Positions 28,211-37,195 of a stretch of 64,000 nt of DNA are shown in pieces. The stretch is taken from assembly GCA_017656295.1 (NCBI GenBank), contig JACDOC010000015.1, forward strand, positions 1 through 64,000. Reading direction: 5' to 3'. Source of the stretch: Bacillus sp. (in: firmicutes). Its GTDB lineage: Bacteria > Bacillota > Bacilli > Bacillales > JACDOC01. Every line of letters begins with the position of its first letter. Within the stretch, counting starts at the first letter, position 1. The position numbers and the translations under genes were made by a program. The notes below the pieces were generated by a model. It saw nothing but the letters and a program-made list of their open reading frames with translations, did not search any database and had not been told where the DNA came from.

Positions 28211-29269
28211 GTGGAAAAAATTTTAGAAGTGAAAGATTTAAACATTTCTTTCCATACGTTTGCCGGCGAAGTAAAGGCCATTCGTGGAGTTAACTTTGAT
28301 TTATACAAAGGTGAAACGTTAGCGATTGTAGGGGAATCAGGTTCCGGTAAATCGGTAACAACGAAATCGATTATGCGTCTGTTACCAGAGCATAACTCGG
28401 AAATTAAAGGCGGACAAATTTTATTTGAAGGAAAAGATTTAGCAAAAGCATCGGAAAAAGAGATGCAAAAAATTCGCGGAAAAGACATTTCAATGATTTT
28501 CCAAGACCCAATGACATCACTGAACCCAACGATGACAGTTGGTAAACAAATTATGGAACCATTGTTAAAACACCAAAAATTAAGTAAAGCGGAAGCAAAA
28601 CAACGGGCGATTGAATTGTTAAAGCTTGTCGGTATTCCGAAACCAGAAATTCGGTTTAAACAATATCCACACCAATTCTCTGGTGGTATGAGACAACGTG
28701 TTGTAATTGCGATTGCGCTAGCTTGTAATCCAAAAATATTAATTGCCGATGAACCAACTACGGCTCTTGACGTAACGATTCAAGCGCAAATTCTTGATCT
28801 GATGAAAGACTTACAAAAGAAAATTGATACGTCCATTATTTTTATCACCCACGACTTAGGGGTTGTAGCGAACGTTGCTGATCGTGTAGCTGTTATGTAC
28901 GGAGGACGTATTGTTGAAATTGGAACAGTAGATGAAATTTTCTATAATCCGAAACATCCTTACACATGGGGACTCATTAGCTCCATGCCAAGCTTAGATA
29001 CAAAAGATGATGAACTATATGCTATTCCAGGTTCACCACCAGACTTACTTGACCCTCCGAAAGGGGATGCGTTTGCTCCGCGAAATGAATATGCGTTAAA
29101 AATTGATTTAGAAAAACAGCCGCCAATGTTCAAAGTGTCGGATACTCATTATGCAGCCACATGGTTACTACATCCAGATGCACCAAAAGTGGAACCGCCA
29201 GAAGCGGTGAAGAAGCGGATGCAACAGTTTAAAGCAAACAGCACATCTCCCAAAAAGGAGGGGAAATAA
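28211..29269 (+). CDS. oppD: Oligopeptide ABC transporter ATPase OppD
   Basis: This 352-residue ATPase has Walker A GESGSGKS, signature [10 protein letters not shown] and Walker [13 protein letters not shown]. The C-terminal oligopeptide-transporter extension lacks the usual Cys cluster seen in AppD. GTG 28211 is favoured by SD spacing over GTG 28202. Confidence 0.92.
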   Translation: MEKILEVKDLNISFHTFAGEVKAIRGVNFDLYKGETLAIVGESGSGKSVTTKSIMRLLPEHNSEIKGGQILFEGKDLAKASEKEMQKIRGKDISMIFQDPMTSLNPTMTVGKQIMEPLLKHQKLSKAEAKQRAIELLKLVGIPKPEIRFKQYPHQFSGGMRQRVVIAIALACNPKILIADEPTTALDVTIQAQILDLMKDLQKKIDTSIIFITHDLGVVANVADRVAVMYGGRIVEIGTVDEIFYNPKHPYTWGLISSMPSLDTKDDELYAIPGSPPDLLDPPKGDAFAPRNEYALKIDLEKQPPMFKVSDTHYAATWLLHPDAPKVEPPEAVKKRMQQFKANSTSPKKEGK

Positions 29270-29272
29270 CTG

Positions 29273-30214
29273 ATGGAGCAAAGAGAAAAGTTACTCGAAA
29301 TTAAAAATTTAAAGCAATATTTTAACGTGGGAAAACCAAACGAAGTACGGGCGGTTGACGACATTTCCTTTGATATTTATAAAGGAGAAACATTAGGACT
29401 GGTTGGTGAGTCCGGTTGTGGAAAATCAACGACTGGGCGTACGATTATTCGTCTGTATGATGCGACAGATGGAGAAGTTCTATTCAAAGGAAAAAACGTA
29501 CATGGTAAAAAATCTCGTGCGGAATTGAAAGAATTTAACCGTAAGATGCAGATGATTTTCCAAGACCCTTACGCATCGTTAAACCCACGGATGAAGGTGG
29601 CTGATATTATTGCCGAGGGTATTGATATTCATGGGCTAGCTAAATCGAAAGAAGAACGGATGGAAAAAGTTTATCAACTGTTAGAAACAGTTGGTTTGAA
29701 CCGTGAGCACGCCAACCGTTACCCACACGAATTCTCTGGCGGTCAACGGCAACGGATCGGAATTGCCCGCGCATTAGCGGTTGAACCTGAATTCATTATT
29801 GCGGACGAGCCAATATCTGCCCTTGACGTATCCATCCAGGCCCAAGTCGTTAACTTAATGAAAAAACTCCAAAAAGAAAAAGGGTTAACCTATTTATTCA
29901 TTGCTCACGATTTATCGATGGTTAAATACATTAGTGACCGTATTGGGGTAATGTATTTTGGTAAATTAGTAGAGTTAGCACCAAGTGATGAGCTGTACAA
30001 CAATCCAATTCATCCATATACTCAAGCATTGTTATCAGCCATACCGTTACCAGATCCAGAATATGAGCGCTCCCGTAAACGGAAAATTTATGATCCAAGC
30101 ATTCATAACTACAAAGAAGGCGAAGAAGTAAAAATGCGTGAAGTGAAACCAGGTCACTTCGTCTACTGTTCAGAATCAGAATTTGAAATGTATAAACGTA
30201 AATACGGTCAATAA
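29273..30214 (+). CDS. oppF: Oligopeptide ABC transporter ATPase OppF
   Basis: This 313-residue ATPase has Walker [10 protein letters not shown], signature [10 protein letters not shown] and Walker B IIADEPISALD. It is the partner of OppD. AAAGGAGGGG lies 8 bases before ATG 29273, and the gene is last in oppABCDF. Confidence 0.93.
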   Translation: MEQREKLLEIKNLKQYFNVGKPNEVRAVDDISFDIYKGETLGLVGESGCGKSTTGRTIIRLYDATDGEVLFKGKNVHGKKSRAELKEFNRKMQMIFQDPYASLNPRMKVADIIAEGIDIHGLAKSKEERMEKVYQLLETVGLNREHANRYPHEFSGGQRQRIGIARALAVEPEFIIADEPISALDVSIQAQVVNLMKKLQKEKGLTYLFIAHDLSMVKYISDRIGVMYFGKLVELAPSDELYNNPIHPYTQALLSAIPLPDPEYERSRKRKIYDPSIHNYKEGEEVKMREVKPGHFVYCSESEFEMYKRKYGQ

Positions 30215-30215
30215 T

Positions 30216-30257
30216 AGCGATCTCCCTCATATGGGGATCGCTTTATTCTTTTTTTCA
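30216..30257 (+). terminator. opp operon terminator
   Basis: AGCGATCTCC pairs with GGGGATCGCT, then a T-rich run. Confidence 0.85.
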
Positions 30258-30467
30258 AATGTATCATTTTGCTACAATGACTTTTCTTTTTAGAAATAGG
30301 TAAGGTATGAACAATGAGTGAATACATTTATTAAAAGGAGGTGAACGGTTGTAAGCAATTTCCTCGGAAATTCGACAAAATTTAATAACTTCATTTTTCT
30401 CTTCTGTAATTACTGATAGAATAATAGTAAATACTGACAAAATATACGTCTGAGAGGAGATTCATAG

Positions 30468-31658
30468 GTGGTTACCATCAAACGATTAACCTTTTTTCTC
30501 GTCATCGTGCTTATTCTGTCCCTTTCTACACCTGTTTTCGGGACACAAACGTACCTCATCCACACTGAAAGAAAACATGGCCCGTTGACGAAACAATGGG
30601 AACAACCTTTAAAACGGTTTGTGTATGATTCGGGATTGACGTTTCAATATCCAGATGCCGTCCGAGGAATTTATGTAACGGGACATTCAGCCGGGGGCAA
30701 CCGTTTTCAAGAACTCATTCAGCTTATTGAATCAAGTGATTTAAATACCATGGTAATTGATATTAAAGACGATTGGGGCAATTTAACATATGTTCCAAGT
30801 GAGAATTCTCCTTTTTATGACATTGGACAAAATTATATAAAAGATCCAAAAGCATTATTAAAAACGTTAGAAGAAAAACAAATTTATCCGATCGCCCGTA
30901 TCGTCGTCTTTAAAGATTCGGTATTATCACGTAAAAAGCCGGAGTGGTCCTTTGTCAATCAAAATCAAGTATGGAAAAATGGGCGTGGGGAGTCGTTTGT
31001 AAATCCATTCGTCAAAGATGTTTGGAATTATAACGTACAAATTGCTATAGAAGCAGCAAAAATGGGATTTCAAGAAATTCAATTTGATTACGTACGGTTC
31101 CCAGAAGGATTTGAAAAACGTGATAAAATTTTGACATACAGTATGGGTGACTATGAACAAATCGAGCTAGATAATGTTCAAAAACGAGTAAAAGCGGTCA
31201 CCGATTTTGTGGCCTATGCAAAAAAACAGCTAGAACCTTATGGTGTAAAGGTTTCCGTCGATATTTTCGGATATACGGCTACTCTACCAGAAGCGCCTGG
31301 CATTGGACAAAATTTCTCCAAAATATCAGAACATGTTGATGTGATTTCTTCGATGATTTATCCAAGTCATTGGACTTCGTATTTTGGCATTAGTAAACCT
31401 GACTTAGAGCCATATCGACTAGTAAGCGAGTATGCAAAAGTAGAGAATGAAAAATTAAGTCAACTCGAATCCCCGCCAATCTCGCGTCCATGGATTCAAG
31501 ATTTTACCGCCTCTTGGTTAGGGAAAGGTAATTATCAAGTGTATGGAAAAGAAGAAGTGGAAGCCCAAATACGTGCGTTACATGATCATGGTATACAAGA
31601 GTTTTTAATTTGGAATGCAGGTAACCATTATACACCAGGAGTCGATTATACGCCTTAA
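30468..31658 (+). CDS. Secreted putative glycoside hydrolase (DUF4015)
   Basis: This 396-residue protein has a Sec signal peptide (hydrophobic to about residue 24, cleavage near FGT) and a TIM-barrel-like DUF4015 domain. Segments include GIYVTGHSAGG, MVIDIKDDWGNL, EIQFDYVRFPEG and VDIFGYTA. The Asp in FDYVRFPEG and the later acidic residues suit a glycosidase active site. The substrate, probably a cell-wall or extracellular polysaccharide, is unknown. GTG 30468 follows GAGAGGAGA by 8 bases. The 253 bases before it hold no gene. Confidence 0.8.
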   Translation: MVTIKRLTFFLVIVLILSLSTPVFGTQTYLIHTERKHGPLTKQWEQPLKRFVYDSGLTFQYPDAVRGIYVTGHSAGGNRFQELIQLIESSDLNTMVIDIKDDWGNLTYVPSENSPFYDIGQNYIKDPKALLKTLEEKQIYPIARIVVFKDSVLSRKKPEWSFVNQNQVWKNGRGESFVNPFVKDVWNYNVQIAIEAAKMGFQEIQFDYVRFPEGFEKRDKILTYSMGDYEQIELDNVQKRVKAVTDFVAYAKKQLEPYGVKVSVDIFGYTATLPEAPGIGQNFSKISEHVDVISSMIYPSHWTSYFGISKPDLEPYRLVSEYAKVENEKLSQLESPPISRPWIQDFTASWLGKGNYQVYGKEEVEAQIRALHDHGIQEFLIWNAGNHYTPGVDYTP

Positions 31659-31661
31659 ATG

Positions 31662-31700
31662 CAACAAATCTCCCTTGAATGGGAGATTTGTTGTTTATTT
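31662..31700 (+). terminator. Terminator of the DUF4015 gene
   Basis: CAACAAATCTCCC pairs with GGGAGATTTGTTG, then TTTATTT. Confidence 0.85.
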
Positions 31701-31727
31701 CCGAAAAAAACGGGTATAACATGAATG

Positions 31728-31910
31728 TCATTTACGTATGCGATGAATTTTGTTCCAATTTTGTTGCGTTCTTTTTGTTTGCACGATGAACTCTCTTGAT
31801 GAAGAACGGCTGAACAACCATTCTCCTAAAGAGTTCGTTATTACACCTAAAAAAGCTGTAATCCCTACAATAAAAATCGTTAATAAAAGTAATTCAATGA
31901 CGATGCCCAC
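31728..31910 (-). CDS. Small membrane protein of unknown function
   Basis: This 60-residue protein has one long N-terminal hydrophobic helix (about 4-33) and a basic, Gln/Arg-rich C-terminal tail. GTG 31910 is preceded by GGAGGGGG 7 bases upstream, which supports real translation. It is divergent from yjbC. No family is recognised. Confidence 0.55.
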   Translation of the reverse strand: MGIVIELLLLTIFIVGITAFLGVITNSLGEWLFSRSSSREFIVQTKRTQQNWNKIHRIRK

Positions 31911-32021
31911 GTAATACCCCCTCCATTTTTCTTGTTCATTTTATTTGTATGAAGGTTGTACAGAATGTAATGCTAGCGAGGGAAAAATAATAATCAAATG
32001 GAAGAAAAGGGAGTTGAGTGT

Positions 32022-32594
32022 ATGCATTGGTATGAAAAATTAAGTCAATATTTCCCGATTGAAGAAATGAAGTCGAGGGAACATATGGAAACTTTACTAA
32101 AGGAAAGAGGCGAAATTTATCATAAAGACGAAGGGCCAAATCATGTTTTGATGTATGCAGAATTAGATGATTTTATTTTTATTGATTATTTATTTGTTTC
32201 TAAAAATGCTCGTGGTCAAGGATTAGGACACCAATTGATTGAAAAATTAAAAAAGAAAGGAAAACCGATTATCTTAGAAGTTGAGCCTTTAGACTATGAA
32301 GATTCCGATACCGAAAAACGGTTACGTTTTTATAAACGTGAAGGTTTTGAGCACGCGTCCAGTATTGGATATCGTCGTCGATCGCTTGCAACAAACAAAA
32401 TTAACGAAATGGAAATTTTATATTGGGCACCGAATAATGAACCGGAAGAGCTTGTTTATGAAGCGATGAAAAAAACGTACGAAATGATTCATACCTATAA
32501 AGATGAGGACTTATATGGAGAATCATACCAACCTGTAGAAGAAGTATTGACATTTGAGGAAAACCGCCAAAAGGATATTTTAGAGGAAATTTAA
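32022..32594 (+). CDS. yjbC: GNAT acetyltransferase YjbC
   Basis: This 190-residue protein has a GNAT core. FIFIDYLFVSKNARGQGLGHQLIEKL contains the acetyl-CoA site (R/Q-x-x-G-x-G/A: ARGQGLG), followed by LRFYKREGF. The substrate is unknown. In B. subtilis yjbC precedes spxA and both are stress controlled, as the order here suggests. ATG 32022 follows AAGGGAG by 8 bases; the in-frame ATG 31998 lacks a site. Confidence 0.85.
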   Translation: MHWYEKLSQYFPIEEMKSREHMETLLKERGEIYHKDEGPNHVLMYAELDDFIFIDYLFVSKNARGQGLGHQLIEKLKKKGKPIILEVEPLDYEDSDTEKRLRFYKREGFEHASSIGYRRRSLATNKINEMEILYWAPNNEPEELVYEAMKKTYEMIHTYKDEDLYGESYQPVEEVLTFEENRQKDILEEI

Positions 32595-32747
32595 ATAAAA
32601 AATGAAACCTTTTTGCATTATATTTCGTATAACTTAATAGAATGAAAAATGTGTTTGTTGTAGGGTGGAATTGCATAAAAGGAAATGTGAAATTTTTATT
32701 AAAACTATATCTTTAGTTCGCTAAATAGTATATAATAAACTATATAG

Positions 32748-32780
32748 ATTTTTTATTTATAGTAATTATAAATAAAAAAT
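32748..32780. repeat. Perfect A/T-only inverted repeat upstream of spx
   Basis: The 14-base arms ATTTTTTATTTATA (32748-32761) and TATAAATAAAAAAT (32767-32780) flank a 5-base loop. It lies between a TATAAT (32731-32736) and a TTGACA (32785-32790), in the spx leader region. Confidence 0.8.
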
Positions 32781-32839
32781 GATTTTGACATCTTCGTTCA
32801 GTCGATTCACATATATTTTCTTTTTAAGGAGAGTGATGC

Positions 32840-33238
32840 ATGATGGTAACATTGTACACAACACCAAGTTGCACATCATGTCGTAAAGCAAAAGCATGGC
32901 TTGAAGAACATGGAATTCCTTACAAAGAACGTAACATTTTTTCTGAGCCATTAACGATCGATGAAATTAAGGAAATTTTACGTATGACGGAGGATGGAAC
33001 GGACGAAATTATTTCCACACGTTCCAAGGCGTTTCAAAAGCTAAACATCGATTTAGATACACTTCCACTACAAGACTTATTTGAATTAATTCAAAATAAT
33101 CCAGGTTTATTGCGCCGTCCGATTATTATGGATGAAAAGCGTTTACAAGTGGGATATAATGAAGATGAAATTCGTCGTTTCTTACCAAGAAAAGTACGTA
33201 CGTTCCAGTTACTCGAAGCACAAAAAATGGTAAACTAA
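32840..33238 (+). CDS. spx: Global redox regulator Spx
   Basis: This 132-residue ArsC-fold protein is very close to B. subtilis Spx. Counting from the second Met, Cys10 and Cys13 form the CxxC disulfide switch ([10 protein letters not shown]), followed by [25 protein letters not shown]. Spx binds the RNA polymerase alpha C-terminal domain and turns on thiol-stress genes. ClpXP degrades it with the YjbH adaptor, encoded in this same window. ATG 32840 has the better SD spacing (AAGGAG, 8 bases); ATG 32843 gives the 131-residue homologue length. Confidence 0.95.
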   Translation: MMVTLYTTPSCTSCRKAKAWLEEHGIPYKERNIFSEPLTIDEIKEILRMTEDGTDEIISTRSKAFQKLNIDLDTLPLQDLFELIQNNPGLLRRPIIMDEKRLQVGYNEDEIRRFLPRKVRTFQLLEAQKMVN

Positions 33239-33247
33239 GTCCCGTTT

Positions 33248-33279
33248 GAGCTGACAGTTAAAGTGTCAGCTCTTTTTTT
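33248..33279 (+). terminator. spx terminator
   Basis: GAGCTGACA pairs with TGTCAGCTC, then TTTTTTT. Confidence 0.9.
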
Positions 33280-33343
33280 ACATTAAAAGCATACATCCAC
33301 GAACTTCAGAAGAAAATATACGTAATATTTATAAATTTCTGGC

Positions 33344-33372
33344 TTGAATTCGCACTTATTTTTCGTTAAAAT
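33344..33372 (+). promoter_or_regulatory. SigA promoter of mecA
   Basis: TTGAAT (33344-33349), 17-base spacer, TAAAAT (33367-33372). The 5' leader to mecA is then about 180 bases, in a 321-base gap (33239-33559) that otherwise holds only a small hairpin GAAATGG/CCATTTC near 33412-33440. Confidence 0.7.
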
Positions 33373-33559
33373 GATGTGACAATACTAGTGATAGGCAGAA
33401 GTTGATTTTAGAAATGGGAAGATATTTTGTTTCCATTTCATTAATTTTTATCATAAAATAGAATTACCAACATCAATAGTGCTCAAGTCTCACAGTTTCC
33501 GTTCTTAATTGGGGTGTTCAATCCCTTCATTACTTTCTAACGGAAGGGAGAGGTGTACA

Positions 33560-34216
33560 ATGGAAATCGAACGCATTAACGAAAACACCGTTAAGTTTTA
33601 CATTTCATACGTTGATATAGAAGAGCGCGGCTTTGACCGTGAAGAGATTTGGTATAATCGGGAACGGAGCGAAGAACTATTTTGGGAAATGATGGATGAA
33701 ATTCATCAAGAAGAAGATTTTACGTTTGAAGGTCCACTATGGATTCAAGTGCAAGCGTTGGAAAAAGGACTAGAAGTGGTAGTGACCAAAGCACAAATTT
33801 CGAAAGATGGTCAGCGATTTGAACTTCCGATTCCTGAAGATAAACTGCGAGACTTTCCTGTTGACGAGCGCATTGAGCAGTTTTTGGATGAACATTTCCA
33901 TATCAAATCTGAAACAGATGATGAAACGTTAGATTTTACGTTAATGTTTCAAGATTTTGAGCACGTGTTAGCTTTAGCAAAACGCCCCCGTCTTGAGCAA
34001 TTAAAAACGAAGCTATTCTCGTTTGAAAATAAATACTTTCTTCAAGTCGAGTTTCCAGAGGGTACGTTCGAAGAAGATGAAATTGACGACATTTTAAGTA
34101 TTTTACTCGAATACGGACAAGAATCACTAGTAACTGTTCATCGTTTAGAAGAATACGGGAAAGTGATTATTTCTGAAAATGTATTCGAACAATTAAATAA
34201 CTATTTCTCTTCATAA
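33560..34216 (+). CDS. mecA: Adaptor protein MecA
   Basis: This 218-residue acidic adaptor has an N-terminal substrate-binding domain (MEIERINENTVKFYISYVDIEERGF) and a C-terminal ClpC-binding domain. It feeds ComK and other targets to ClpCP and helps assemble the ClpC hexamer, so it limits competence in exponential growth. ATG 33560 follows GGGAGAGGTG; an in-frame extension to 33509 lacks an SD. B. subtilis also has mecA near spx. Confidence 0.93.
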   Translation: MEIERINENTVKFYISYVDIEERGFDREEIWYNRERSEELFWEMMDEIHQEEDFTFEGPLWIQVQALEKGLEVVVTKAQISKDGQRFELPIPEDKLRDFPVDERIEQFLDEHFHIKSETDDETLDFTLMFQDFEHVLALAKRPRLEQLKTKLFSFENKYFLQVEFPEGTFEEDEIDDILSILLEYGQESLVTVHRLEEYGKVIISENVFEQLNNYFSS

Positions 34217-34247
34217 AAGGTTGTCTTGGCATGTGACAACCTTTTTT
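34215..34247 (+). terminator. mecA terminator
   Basis: AAAAGGTTGTC pairs with GACAACCTTTT, then TT. Confidence 0.9.
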
Positions 34248-34345
34248 CTTTGTACATACTACTTACGTTTTTCTCCCAATTTTTATGAAAATAAGGTATA
34301 TTTCTAAAAGGAAGACATGTTGATTTTGGTTGGGCAGGTGTTTAT

Positions 34346-35857
34346 ATGAGAAACACGGTACGGGTGATCATCTTCTTATTATTATTAATCGGCATTTATT
34401 TGATTTTTCAAAATCAATTTCCATCTGAATTACTAAAATATTTTAGTTTGTTTATTTCTTTTTCCGTTTTGTTTATTAGTTTTTTAATTTTCTTAGAAAA
34501 TCGTCATCCCGCCCAAACATTAACTTGGCTGGTGGTGTTAGGGAGCTTTCCGCTAGTTGGCTTTATTTTTTACCTTTTGTTTGGGCGCAACTATCGGAAA
34601 GAACGGATTTTTCGAAAAAAATACATTTTAGACCAAGAAGCGTATAGTAAATATGAACGAATCGATGAACGAGCGGAAGAAAAAATTCATCAATTAGGAA
34701 AACATCAACAAAAACTGTTCCGTCTTGCCCATCGTTTAGGAAATAGCCCAATTTCATTTGCAACGGAAACGAAAGTTTTAACAAACGGTCAAGAAACGTT
34801 TGATCACATTTTACAAGAGCTAGAAAAAGCGAGACATCACATCCATTTAGAATATTATATTGTTCGCCACGATGGCATTGGAACCAAAATTAAAGACATT
34901 TTGATTAGAAAAGCTCGTTCGGGAGTGACCGTTCGTTTTTTATATGACGCCGTCGGTTCGTGGAAACTTTCTTCTGCTTATATTCAAGAATTACGGGATG
35001 CTGGTGTCGAAATGGTACCGTTTGGTCCTGTTAAGTTACCATTTTTAAATAATAAGTTTAATTTCCGCAATCACCGTAAAATTATTGTTATTGACGGCAA
35101 TATTGGTTTTGTCGGTGGCTTGAATATCGGTGACGAGTATTTAGGGTTAAATGAACATTTTGGCTTTTGGCGAGATACGCATTTAATGGTGAAGGGGGAA
35201 GCCGTTCGCACCCTGCAGCTCATCTTTTTACAAGATTGGTATTACATGACGAACGATAGCTTCTTTTCACCAGGTTATTTGTCTCCTAATCCAGTCCCTG
35301 TTCAAGACAGTGGGGGAGTTCAGTTAATTGCAGGAGGGCCGGATAACGAATGGAGTGTTTTGAAAAATATTTTCTTTTCTATGATCACATCAGCAGAAAA
35401 GTCCGTTTGGATTGCTTCTCCATACTTTATTCCAGATGAAGATATTTTTTCTGCGTTAAAAATTGCGGCGTTAAGCGGGATTGACGTCCGGTTGTTAGTC
35501 CCGAAGCGTCCTGATAAACGAATTGTATTTTACGCATCGAGGTCGTATTTTCCGGAAATGCTTGAAGCCGGTGTAAAAATATACGAATATAATAAAGGAT
35601 TTTTGCATAGTAAAATTATGATTGTTGATGAAGAATTAGCATCGATTGGTACATCTAATATGGATATGCGAAGCTTCCATTTAAATTTTGAGGTAAATGC
35701 CTTTTTATATCGTACCAATAGTACGCAAACATTAGTGAACGACTTTTTAAATGACTTACAAAATGCTGATGAAATTGATTACGAACAGTTTAAAAAACGA
35801 TCGCTTTTTCATCGAATTGTCGAATCAACTTCCCGTTTGCTGTCCCCTCTTTTATAA
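34346..35857 (+). CDS. cls: Cardiolipin synthase
   Basis: This 503-residue phospholipase-D-family enzyme has two N-terminal transmembrane helices (about 6-24 and 33-52) and two HKD motifs: HRKIIVIDG near residue 245 and HSKIMIVDE near 425. It condenses phosphatidylglycerol into cardiolipin. B. subtilis has no cls between mecA and coiA, so this is a local difference from that genome. Confidence 0.93.
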   Translation: MRNTVRVIIFLLLLIGIYLIFQNQFPSELLKYFSLFISFSVLFISFLIFLENRHPAQTLTWLVVLGSFPLVGFIFYLLFGRNYRKERIFRKKYILDQEAYSKYERIDERAEEKIHQLGKHQQKLFRLAHRLGNSPISFATETKVLTNGQETFDHILQELEKARHHIHLEYYIVRHDGIGTKIKDILIRKARSGVTVRFLYDAVGSWKLSSAYIQELRDAGVEMVPFGPVKLPFLNNKFNFRNHRKIIVIDGNIGFVGGLNIGDEYLGLNEHFGFWRDTHLMVKGEAVRTLQLIFLQDWYYMTNDSFFSPGYLSPNPVPVQDSGGVQLIAGGPDNEWSVLKNIFFSMITSAEKSVWIASPYFIPDEDIFSALKIAALSGIDVRLLVPKRPDKRIVFYASRSYFPEMLEAGVKIYEYNKGFLHSKIMIVDEELASIGTSNMDMRSFHLNFEVNAFLYRTNSTQTLVNDFLNDLQNADEIDYEQFKKRSLFHRIVESTSRLLSPLL

Positions 35858-35880
35858 TAAAGAGGGGATTCCCTTTTTTT
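35844..35880 (+). terminator. cls terminator
   Basis: CCCCTCTTT pairs with AAGAGGGG across the cls stop, then a T-rich tract. Confidence 0.75.
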
Positions 35881-35900
35881 AGATTAAAGGAGGCGATTGA

Positions 35901-37094
35901 TTGATTACTGCTAAGACGAATGATGGTACAAGTATTACCGTTCATCCTGGGATGAAACGAGACAAGTTATTCCGCTTAAGAAAGAAGTATTCCTTTTATT
36001 GTCCAGGGTGCCACGAGCCAGTTATGTTAAAAATAGGTCAAGTGAAAAGTCCTCATTTTGCTCACGTAAGAAAAAGGTGTGATTGTTGGAGTGAAGGAGA
36101 AACTGACCAGCATTTGCAAGGAAAATGGCTTCTTTATCAATGGCTTCAATCCCAAAACGATCATGTCTATTTAGAGAAGGCCATTGGACAGACAAGACAA
36201 CGCCCCGATCTTTTCATTTCCTCCCATTCTTCGTATGCTATTGAATATCAATGTGCGACCATTCCTATTTCTATTTTTATCACTCGTACGAATCAATATA
36301 ACCAACTAGGCATTTGCCCGGTTTGGATTTATGGGCATCCTTTAACAGAAATCGCACGTTTTCCCGAAATGGTTCGTTTGAATCGATTTCAGTCCCTGTT
36401 TGTCCAATACGATGAGTACGCAGGATTTTGGTTATGTACGTTTTCCCCAGACACGCAATCCTTTATTTTTTATACCCATTTACTTTCTATTACCTCTCAC
36501 AAAGTGTTTACAAAAAAGATGACGGTTCCCCTTACAAGGGCGACCTTTCCTATTCAACCGCCTTCAAGTCTTCCGTCTCTATCCGCATTATATGATCACT
36601 GGTTTCAAGAAAGGCGTTACATGCTGCAAGAACGTATTCGTTATCCACACCGAACCGATTCCTTCTTACAATTTTTATCTAAAAAGCAAACGACCGTATG
36701 GACATTACCTCTCGTCGTTGGACTTCCTTTACGTGAAAATTTGATGTTTACGCCATCTGTGCTCGATTGGCAAGGATATCTTTATTTTTCCCTCATACAT
36801 CAAAGAAAAAAAGGAGAAGTATGTTCCGTTCAAGAGGGTACAAAGGTACTGCAAATGTGTTTAAAGAGAAAATGGTTACATCAACGTTCCATGCCGCTTG
36901 TTTCGTACTCATTGAACAAAGCAGTTGTTTCCTATTTCAATGTGCTCACTCATTTACATGTTTTAAAAAGGGAGACGAAAGAGGTCTATCGAATCATTGA
37001 CAAACCAAAAATACCGTATACCCTTTTGGAATTGGAGAAACTAGAAAAAGATATTGCTCATCGCTTGTCCAAACGCATCACGCATCCTTTTTGA
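35901..37094 (+). CDS. coiA: Competence protein CoiA
   Basis: This 397-residue protein has the CoiA layout: an N-terminal zinc-finger-like segment (CPGCHEPVMLK, then HFAHVRKRCDC) and a nuclease-like core EKAIGQTRQRPDLFI..AIEYQC. The D and E-x-Q residues recall PD-(D/E)XK nucleases. CoiA aids processing of incoming DNA during transformation. Start is TTG 35901 with AAAGGAGG 7 bases upstream. No clear ComK box is visible in the short 43-base gap. Confidence 0.88.
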   Translation: MITAKTNDGTSITVHPGMKRDKLFRLRKKYSFYCPGCHEPVMLKIGQVKSPHFAHVRKRCDCWSEGETDQHLQGKWLLYQWLQSQNDHVYLEKAIGQTRQRPDLFISSHSSYAIEYQCATIPISIFITRTNQYNQLGICPVWIYGHPLTEIARFPEMVRLNRFQSLFVQYDEYAGFWLCTFSPDTQSFIFYTHLLSITSHKVFTKKMTVPLTRATFPIQPPSSLPSLSALYDHWFQERRYMLQERIRYPHRTDSFLQFLSKKQTTVWTLPLVVGLPLRENLMFTPSVLDWQGYLYFSLIHQRKKGEVCSVQEGTKVLQMCLKRKWLHQRSMPLVSYSLNKAVVSYFNVLTHLHVLKRETKEVYRIIDKPKIPYTLLELEKLEKDIAHRLSKRITHPF

Positions 37095-37195
37095 CATTAG
37101 TAGATTGGAACGAAATAATAGTAAAAGATGAAAGGATTTTGTGAAAATATCAAGAATTGTTTAAAGACAGAATAATTTTCCAATGGAGGGTGTCT

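Noticed and set aside
30338-30356. AAAGGAGGTGA followed by TTG as a possible start upstream of the DUF4015 gene
   Set aside because: The TTG is followed at once by the stop TAA, so it cannot encode a peptide of any size.
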